DNA from: Acanthosepion lycidas
Taxonomy: Eukaryota > Mollusca > Cephalopoda > Sepiida > Sepiidae
Direction of reading: 5' to 3'
Assembly: GCA_963932145.1 (NCBI GenBank)
Contig: OZ010593.1
Span: 39,293,129 to 39,357,128 of the forward strand
DNA: 64,000 bases
Shown: in pieces, positions 56,651-64,000 of the stretch
Layout: every line of letters begins with the position of its first letter
Numbering within the stretch: position 1 is the stretch's first letter
Position numbers and translations under genes: made by a program
The notes under the pieces: model-generated
Seen by the model: the letters and a program-made list of their open reading frames with translations, nothing else
Databases searched by the model: none
Told to the model about the DNA's origin: nothing

Positions 56651-57440
56651 GAGCCCACTTTTTATTCATACAACTGGTTTAGATTGCAAAATATAAATAA
56701 AATATGAAAAAATAATCATTGGTAATGTTATTAAAGGATTTTTTGTTCAATTTACATTTTTTTATAATGGTGAAGCACTGAGGATGATACAATTATTAAT
56801 TCAGGAGAATCACTGTGATAGTAAGCTTAGAGAAGCCAGTCGTTTTATAGAATGGTGTTTTTGGAGAATTGTTTTTTTTGTTTATTTCTAAATTGTATGG
56901 TAGAACATGAAAGCATTTACTTTTAAATATTTATAAAACAAGCTTAAAATTTGTTTAGAATCTTTTACTTGTAAATTGTGTGAGGCCTAAAGGAAATGAA
57001 TTTCTTAAACTTATTGGTTTGACCTTTGTCTCTCTCTCCCCTCCAATTTTGACATCAACTAGTGTCTGTCTTCCATTTCCACTATAGCAATGGATTTCTG
57101 ACTTTCATCTTGTTTAGAAAAGTTATAAAATATTTAAAAATAGACTAGCCAATATATTTAAAAAAAAATAAATAAAATAAAATAATCGAGAACCCACTTT
57201 TCTTTATGTAAACATTTTTGTTGTTAATTATTTTTTGGGTTTTATAAGGAAAATACCTACAAAGATTTGTAAAAGTAAATTTTAACAAAATAATTATGTT
57301 ATTCTTATATTAAAATGTTTAACAAAATTGGAGAGAGAGTTATTCATTTTTGAAAGAATTAAAAAAAAAATAATAATAAATTAAATAATTAATTTATTTA
57401 TTATTGAAAATTACATTAAAAACCCAGATTCTGTAATTTC
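56651..57440. other. AT-rich spacer, no gene seen
   Basis: No coding region or repeat partner identified. Confidence 0.4.
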
Positions 57441-57447
57441 AGAAAAT

Positions 57448-58003
57448 TTATTCCCCTACACTTTTGAACTGAAAGCTGGAAAATGAGAACTGGGTAGTTT
57501 CAGCCCAGATATGACAGCAATACTCCATTTTTGGTCTCATAGCAGGTGGAGTCCAGTACTTACTGAAGCAATACAAAGAACCAAACATTTTTCCAGCATC
57601 TTTTGCAATGGTTTGTATATATGAGTTCCACTTGAGGTCTAGTTCCAATAGGTGTTTAAGGTGGAAAGTTACTAGTTTGGTTTTGAAGGTATTGAATGTT
57701 ACAAACCAGTCCTTCCTGGATAGATATTTACTAAAGATCTGAGTATGTTTTTGACAGATCATTAATATGAAGCAGAAAGAGAGTAGGACCTAAAAGGGGA
57801 ACACCTACATTGATAATATGGGCTTCAGAATACTGACCATTAACAATTTTCATTGACCTACTTGATAATTGAGAAAACTCTCAAATATTCCATAGCTGGA
57901 GAGCTTGTGTAGAAACTGCCTATGCTACATGCCTTTGATAGATCTAATGCAATCATCCTTGTGATTAATTTGTCTGGTGTCATACTGATTCTACATGTAA
58001 AAT
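57448..58003 (-). pseudogene. Jockey/CR1-type LINE reverse transcriptase, second copy
   Basis: Minus strand. 58003-57860: RISMTPDKLITRMIALDLSK, the QFGFRP-to-ALDLSKAFD region, then a collapse past the palm. 57762-57448: DWFVTFNTFKTKLVTFHLKH, LELDLKWNSYIQTIAKDAGK, MFGSLYCFSKYWTPPAMRPK and MEYCCHIWAETTQFS, the conserved post-RT block. It matches the copy at 19112-20270 (LKWKMYMQSLAKDAGK). YADD is lost in an internal deletion between 57860 and 57770. Its upstream side is cut by the foldback element at 58004. Confidence 0.82.
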
Positions 58004-59892
58004 TAGGTATATTCATGAGATCGCTAAAAACAGAGCATAACATGATAAAAAAAAGACACCAAACTTGACGAAAACAAAATTTTAGCGTCTAAATGTTTGT
58101 TATTATTAAGAAGAAAGATCAAAGTATTTTTTTTTTTAAATTTTTCCTTTTTAGAACATTATAAATTTTGATTAAAAAACGTTTCTCTTTGTGTCACTGG
58201 AACTAGTAAAATAACATAAAATTTTAGCTCATTTTTTTCTGTATGACAGACATTAATTTTGAAAATCTTGCAAAAATAAAAATAATTGTCATTTTAATGA
58301 AACTTTCAGAAACTATTCACAAATGATGGAACTTATTATAAATGTTTTTCTTTTTTAAAGTCATCTCAAAAAATTTTTTTTACATATATTACCCCCCCCC
58401 TCCTTAACTAATTGTATGAAAACTCTATAATTTCAATTTTGGGAAGATTAGTGATTATATTAGTTAAAAGAACAAGGCTTTGAGGAAACCAAATTATTGG
58501 GGGGGGGGGGTTGGACCACCTCTACCTGAAAATCATCTCTGAATTGTAACATACAAAACTCAATAAAACAAAAATATTATTTAATTTCAAATGCTTTTAA
58601 TTGCTTTTATTTATTTTAATGAACATGGACAATATTGTCTGAAAGCAAAAAGATTTTTCGATGAAAAATGAATTTTTAAAACAATTGTTATTTCTGAAAT
58701 ATTTTATTTTTACATTATGTTAATTCTTCTAAAATTAGGGAAAAGTTTGTAGAATTTAATGAATGTTGTTATTAAGTAGATATATATTTACCGATTATAA
58801 TTTCCAAAGCTTCTTACAAACTAACAACAACAGTATATAAAAAATATAATATGTGTCAATAATAACACTGTAAATCAAATCTACAGAAGACCAGAAGTAT
58901 CATGTGTGCAATAAAAAAAAAAAATCACATGGATTGAGTTTTTGTCTAATATCTAACTTAAATACTGATTTTTTTTTTTTTCATACAATTATTTGTTATT
59001 TCTTTAATTATAATAGCTTTTTACAATTAAATTGTTAAAATATTACAAAATTAGTTAAAAACCACATTCAGTTTCATGAACATCCTTTTTATTTTTGTGA
59101 AACACGTGTGGAGAAGTTAATTTGATTTTTCAATTTCAACTGAGAAGGGTAACTACAATTATCAGTAAAATCTTATGAAATTTAAATTCGTATTTTATGT
59201 ACACTTCTGATAAAATTTCATAAGAAAGATACTTATAAATTAATTAGATAACTTTCTTATGAAATTTAATCTCACTCTTAAGTCTTATTTTAATTTCTTT
59301 ATATATTTTCCATAAAGCATCGTAAATGTAAAGGTGAAAGCTAAGTACAAAAAAAAATTTTTTAAAAATTAGAGCGTTTAAAGTTTTCCTTAAAAATAAC
59401 TACTAAATAATTTGTTCACTTAAATCTAAATAACTTCACTTCTCTCCTTCTGTAGATGGAATTATCCTCACGCAAGATATCAAAACATCATGAATGTCTT
59501 TCATCACCTTGTCAAGTGACGCGAAAGGTTATGACCTGCTTTGTTTTATTTCAAACTACATCTTTTCGGTGTAGAAACTAAACTAAATTAAGCTTGCTTC
59601 AAAATATTTTAAATAAACATAATTTCTGATTTTCTTAAAATAAGTTTTGAAAAAATTGTTTTTTAAAAGAATTTCAAACTGAGATTTTTTTTTATTAATT
59701 GGAAAAAAAAAATACTGACAGGATCGATTATCTGTCAATTTTGCTGACTCAAAGATTTTTAATGAAAATTTTGGATGTGCTAGGAACGATTAAAAAATGT
59801 AAAAAAAATACCCCAAAAATATTTATATTTAGATGATAAAGTTTTGTTTTCGTCATGCTACACTCTTTTTAGCAATCTCATGAAGGTACCTA
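58004..59892 (+). mobile_element. Foldback hAT-like element, copy Y, 8-bp duplication with one mismatch
   Basis: Flanked by TGTAAAAT (57996-58003) and TCTAAAAT (59893-59900). It starts TAGGTATATTCATGAGATCG and GCTAAAAA; it ends TTTTTAGCAATCTCATGAAG and GTACCTA, which is the same sequence inverted. Its left arm matches the inner left arm of copy X and its right arm matches the outer left arm of X in reverse. A perfect 15-base inverted pair lies in its middle (59214-59228 / 59252-59266). No transposase frame. Poly-G (58500-58510) and poly-C (58391-58399) runs are present. Confidence 0.82.
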
Positions 59893-59900
59893 TCTAAAAT

Positions 59901-61470
59901 TATCATCGTAACATTTTTTACTTAGTAATTTGGTAAGGATTAAATATCACAGCAGTAAAACAAGTGATTATAAAAATAAACAATTATGTAAAATAAACTG
60001 TAGTTAGTAAATTAATGTTACTCTTATAATTGTGAAAATCCATATCAACATACTGATAACTTAAAAGATAATATACTAAGAGCAATAATACAAATTTTCC
60101 ATATTCAAATTAAAGAATAAATGTTTGATATTAAAATCTGTTTACTTATTTAACAGCATTCAGTGGTCTAGACCAGGTTTATATAGCTAAAAATGTTATT
60201 CCAATTAACACAATTCATTGGTGTTTATGCACAAGAATTTATATAATCATCATAGCAAAAATTGTCTAAAAGTATTATTAGATTTAAATCATATAAGCAA
60301 TTATCAAATTTATAGCAAAATATTTTTCTTTTACAAAAATAATTAACTGGAGATTTGTTTAAAAACTGACTTAAGCACACTGATCAATTTTGACTGAGTA
60401 AAGATAAAGTGGTTATGTTACTGTTTATATAATGGCATTTGCATGGTTATGATCATCTACAGGAGGCTGCAATTGGTCTGTCCAAGGAGGGATGTAATCT
60501 TTTGTTTTATTCAATATTTTTGGGTTTTCAGCTATATTCATAATATAAAATTGGATGAAAATTTAAATTTAATTCTTTAATTAGTCAATATTAAGACTAT
60601 ATTAGTTTCTTCCATAAAAATTATTAAAATTGCAAATCTGTTGAATTTAAAATGTTTATCTGTAGCCATGTATTATGATAGAAATTTTGTAGTGTATCTG
60701 TGAAATATTTCTTCTTTATCTATAGAGCCAGAAAAAATAAACTGAAGAATGAAATTAAAATGAAGACAAAGTAAATATACAAACTAAGTAGAATAAGAAA
60801 AAATAACTTGCCAAATAATGCTCAAATGGGCACAAAGCTCCTGTTAACTTGAAACAAAGCTTCTTATGAAATGTCATTTAAAATAACTGAGATTTTATAT
60901 ATATATATATGGTCTGCATACATTGGGTGAATAAAAGAATTGAAATTTAGAATATTCCTTTTGTTTTACAAGACTAACAAAAAAATAAAATAAAATCAAG
61001 ATTTATACAGAATATTAGCAATATATTTGAATTATTACACCTAAACTTTGACAAAGATAGTTGAAAAACAAAAGTTAGTGTACACATAAAAACTGTAAAA
61101 AGTACAAGTTTAATACTTCTTAACTGGAGGTGGCCAACTTGATACATCTCATGCATTGATTTTTCACACAGGTTCAGATGCACAATTCAAATCTTGTAAA
61201 AAAAAAAAAAAAAATTTATATAATTTGATTAAAAATAAGAGGAAGAGTATGACTTCTCTTGATAAGATTTGAATATGTCTTGGTTTCTGCTAAGCTTTTA
61301 ACATTTGAATTAGTTACCAAGAGCAACAAATAATGCTTTAAATTCTCAGAAGTTAATGTATTAATGTTAAGTATTTGGGATTAAGAGGAAACTAATCAAG
61401 TATTATTCTCAAGTTAACAAGTTTTATTTATATTCTAAAGGACACTTTCATATTTTCATTAAGTGAAAAT
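59901..61470. other. AT-rich spacer, no gene seen
   Basis: No coding region. A short (TA)n run at 60896-60910 and a poly-A run at 61199-61214. Confidence 0.45.
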
Positions 61471-61473
61471 ATA

Positions 61474-61523
<50 letters not shown>
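61471..61523. repeat. (AT)n microsatellite
   Basis: About 50 bases of AT repeats directly before the left arm of the Penelope-type inverted repeat. Confidence 0.9.
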
Positions 61524-61529
<6 letters not shown>

Positions 61530-61559
61530 TGTAATGAAAAACAAACCACTTTAAGGTAC

Positions 61560-61625
61560 CATTACGATAATTTATTTCACCTAAATCCTTTTTTAAGGAT
61601 TCAGGATCATCAGATAAAACTTCCA
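61560..61625 (-). ncRNA. Hammerhead ribozyme-like motif, left arm
   Basis: Minus-strand twin of 62418-62482. Stem I is TTAT/GTAA, so one pair becomes a G-U wobble, and the rest of the fold is kept. Confidence 0.48.
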
Positions 61626-62417
61626 ACAACGAATTGAGAGGAAAAATGGGATTAGAAATTGGTGTTTCTAGTTTTTTATGTTTTCTATGTTTTTTTTTGG
61701 ACTTGTTAATGATCGTATGTATGTAGAGATTCACATGAATACATTTGTGAGACATATATGAATAAATGAAAATTAATATTACCCTCAAATACTATTAAAT
61801 AATGAAACCTAATCTTTAATTTAGTTTACCAATATAATAAATAAATTACATTCATAAATTAATTTTAAATATTAAAATAGATGTTATTGTTATTTTTTTT
61901 TTTTTTTATATATTGTGGAAATACAATTAGTCGGGTGAATAAACTATTAAAATTTTAAATATTTCTTCATGTCCTAGATAAATATGTTTATTACAATAAT
62001 AGTTATATTTAGTCCTGAAACTATTTACTTAAAAAATTAAAGATTTAAGTTAATAACAAAATTTTTTTCAGACATCGAATTTTCTATCAAACATTGTAAA
62101 CTATCTTTTACATAATTTTGTTAAAACAAAATTATAACAACTCCATCTCCCCCCCCCCTATCTCTCTTTTTACCATAAGACTCACTTGTATACATTTTCT
62201 ACAATTCATTTCCGTTTTATTAACTATCTAAAGAGGTCAAGGTTCTGTCACTCTTCCTACTCCAATATAAAACATACTTAAGAGAGATATAAAATTAACC
62301 CCTCCCTATACTTTATATTGTCTGTTTAACTACCACTCTCAACCCCCTCCTATTAAATTACAAAAATTACACTACCCACCAATTTCTAATACCATTTTTC
62401 CTCTCAATTCGTTGTTG

Positions 62418-62482
62418 GAAGTTTTACCTGATGATCCTGAATCCTTAAAAAAGGATTTAGGTGAAATAAATTATCGTAATGG
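62418..62482 (+). ncRNA. Hammerhead ribozyme-like motif, right arm
   Basis: All core pieces are present in order: CTGATGA, an 11-bp stem II with one G-U pair, GAAA, a short stem III, TC as the putative cleavage dinucleotide, and a 4-bp stem I. A U-U mismatch next to the core is a weak point. A self-cleaving role is inferred from the pattern and known Penelope biology. Confidence 0.5.
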
Positions 62483-62592
62483 TACCTTAAAGTGGTTTGT
62501 TTTTCATTACATATTAGCTCTGTCCTCACATTGAGCTCTCAGGATTTCATCCTCTTTGGATTTACCAATTCGGTTTACCAAGTTCCTTATAA

Positions 62593-62595
<3 letters not shown>

Positions 62596-62658
<63 letters not shown>
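62596..62658. repeat. (TA)n(CA)n(TA)n microsatellite
   Basis: A compound dinucleotide run downstream of the right Penelope-type arm; another (TA)n run lies at 62903-62946. Confidence 0.9.
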
Positions 62659-62699
62659 CACTAAAGGATTTTTGGGGGTTATTAAATTATATTTTTTGA

Positions 62700-62899
62700 T
62701 CTACTTTTAGGACCTTTTGAAATTTTGGTTAAAAATTTTGCTTTTCTTGTTAGCATGTGACCATAAATCACTATAAGAAATTTGTGTGTCTTTTTGCAGT
62801 GAAAAACATTGATTGGCAAATTCTTGCAAAAATCGGTTAAGTGCCAGATTTTAATGAAACTGAGGATTTATTCACAAATTAATGAAATTTTTAATAAAA

Positions 62900-62949
<50 letters not shown>

Positions 62950-63390
62950 AAATTTTAACCCCCTTTCCACATATTTAGTATTATGAAATTCCAAGAAAAT
63001 TAATTTTTGTAGCACTTAATGTTTATATTAATTACAAGAACAAGTCATTGGAGAATTTAAATCAATTGTTTTTTGTAAAACAGACCCCCAGTGACAAAAA
63101 ATCTGCTGTAAATTGTTAAAAAAAAAAAAAAGCAAAAAAAAAAGCTTTTAATTGCTTTTATGAATATAGACAAAGATATATTATGGACACTATTGTCTCA
63201 TGAAAAAAAAAAATTTATATCAAGGAATGATTAATTTTCACAAGAATTGTTTTCCTTTTTATTTTTTTATTATAATAATTTTAGAATCTTAAAATTCTGT
63301 ATTAATTTGTAATGGTTAGGTAAAGTAATATATATAATCAATCATGAAAAGTAAAGCTTACAATTCTGCGACCCTCAATATTTTTTAAAT
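62700..63390 (+). repeat. Fragment of the foldback hAT-like family
   Basis: Shares TTCTTGCAAAAATCGG, GCCAGATTTTAATGAAACT, GTAGCACTTAATGT and TTCTGTATTAATTTGTAATG with 23522-24539 and 30830-31260. A (TA)n run interrupts it at 62903-62946. No ends or duplication were identified. Confidence 0.6.
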
Positions 63391-64000
63391 AATTTTTTAT
63401 CAGAAAATAAAAGCAGTTGTAAATTTAAAATTATTGGTGACTGGCTTAAAAGCCACCCTATTGGGTGGCATTTAAGCTAGCTCCTGCAGAGGACTCTTCA
63501 TGGGGGGCCTTCATCATAATAGGTAGGGAGTAGTAGATGCGATAGGCAACAATAAACTATAGCACTCTTCAAAATTTCATTGCTGCAATTAAGTATTGCA
63601 TTAAGCTTACCTTTTAAAAGTTCTATGATAATTCTTCTGTTGCCACTTAATTTAAAGATAATTTGATATATGTAAGTTTTTATTTTCCATACAAACAATT
63701 ATCTTTATTTCATGGGTGACTTTTGCTGGATTTCACAATTAATTTTGATTATTCCCAAATTTATTTCCAAATTATAAAAATTGTCCTACAAAAAATATTT
63801 GTTGCAAACTGTCACATTAGAAAAAAAAATTGCTGAAAACAATTGCAATAATGAAAAACAAAATTTCAAGATTGCAGGTCCAGATTCAGCCCCAAATGTT
63901 TTTAATTTGCTCATAGAGTTGGCCTGATTCCAAAATTCCTCTAGGAGTAAAGTTGAAAAAGTGTGACACAGTGATATTTGCCTTTAGATTTTCCAACCTT
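63391..64000. other. AT-rich window end, no gene seen
   Basis: A 66-codon frame at 63498-63698 on the minus strand has no recognised content. A short inverted GGTGGC/GCCACC lies near 63452-63470 (AAAAGCCACCCTATTGGGTG then GC). Confidence 0.4.

Larger units (their letters stand above)
61525..62515. mobile_element. Penelope-like terminal inverted repeat pair with hammerhead-like fold
   Basis: Arms 61530-61680 and 62372-62515 are nearly exact inverted copies. In the right arm: TTAC (62424-62427), CTGATGA (62428-62434), stem II CCTGAATCCTT (62436-62446) with AAGGATTTAGG (62451-62461), GAAA (62463-62466), a 2-bp stem III TA/TA, TC, then GTAA (62476-62479) pairing with TTAC. The left arm holds the same on the minus strand (CTGATGA at 61613-61607, GAAA at 61578-61575). 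This is the hammerhead layout known from Penelope-like elements. No RT is present between or beside the arms. Confidence 0.68.

Noticed and set aside
61477..61788. A 103-codon protein ending in YIYIYI
   Set aside because: It runs through the Penelope-type arm into the (AT)n microsatellite.
1..64000. CRISPR arrays, operons or other prokaryotic systems
   Set aside because: No direct-repeat/spacer arrays or prokaryotic gene layout; the sequence is typical of repeat-rich animal DNA.

Overview
The window is a stretch of very AT-rich metazoan DNA in which I can support no host protein-coding gene. It is a transposon graveyard. The evidence is the mix of element families: Tx1-type and Jockey/CR1-type LINEs, an RTE-type ('craniofacial development protein 2-like') LINE, Ty3/gypsy LTR elements, Tigger/pogo, Tc1 and hAT transposases, tRNA- and 5S-derived SINEs, and Penelope-like ends. 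There are also long poly-A/T tracts and (AT)n/(CA)n microsatellites. This points to an invertebrate animal. A mollusc, possibly a cephalopod, would fit, but the sequence alone does not prove the taxon.

Region by region. 1-8.35 kb: LINE A, a decayed Tx1-type LINE on the minus strand, interrupted at 2153-3763 by a gag-only LTR element. 8.38-14.89 kb: a shrunken gypsy element on the minus strand. Its 3' LTR is split by LINE B, a plus-strand Tx1-type LINE (8484-13836) flanked by a 14-bp target-site duplication. 14.9-15.5 kb: a Tc1 transposase pseudogene. 19.1-20.3 kb: a Jockey/CR1-type LINE 3' fragment, with a second copy at 57.45-58.0 kb. 21.3-21.45 kb: an inverted repeat with Penelope-type hammerhead-like motifs. 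22.1-22.9 kb: two copies of a dispersed repeat, one carrying a tRNA-derived SINE with a 15-bp duplication. 29.4-30.8 kb: an RTE-type LINE pseudogene. 31.88-37.52 kb: a near-complete gypsy element with 463-bp LTRs and a Gag that carries a CCCH zinc finger. 38.1-38.4 kb: a 5S rRNA plus tRNA-like composite SINE. 38.92-40.85 and 58.00-59.89 kb: two foldback hAT-like elements with 8-bp duplications. 44.4-45.8 kb: a Tigger pseudogene. 48.56-50.10 and 53.42-54.87 kb: two copies of another non-autonomous hAT family with perfect 8-bp duplications. 55.1-56.65 kb: a hAT transposase pseudogene resembling CGGBP1. 61.5-62.5 kb: a Penelope-type inverted repeat with a well-formed hammerhead-like fold in both arms. 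The remaining sequence is AT-rich and unassigned.

What ties the region together is parasitism and nesting. LINE B landed in a gypsy LTR, and a gag-only element landed in LINE A. The SINE at 22.5 kb ends in the same motif as LINE B, at nearly the same distance from the 3' end, which suggests it was mobilised by the Tx1-type LINE machinery. Two unrelated hAT-type non-autonomous families can be delimited to the base. All coding elements are disrupted, so any live activity must come from copies elsewhere in the genome.
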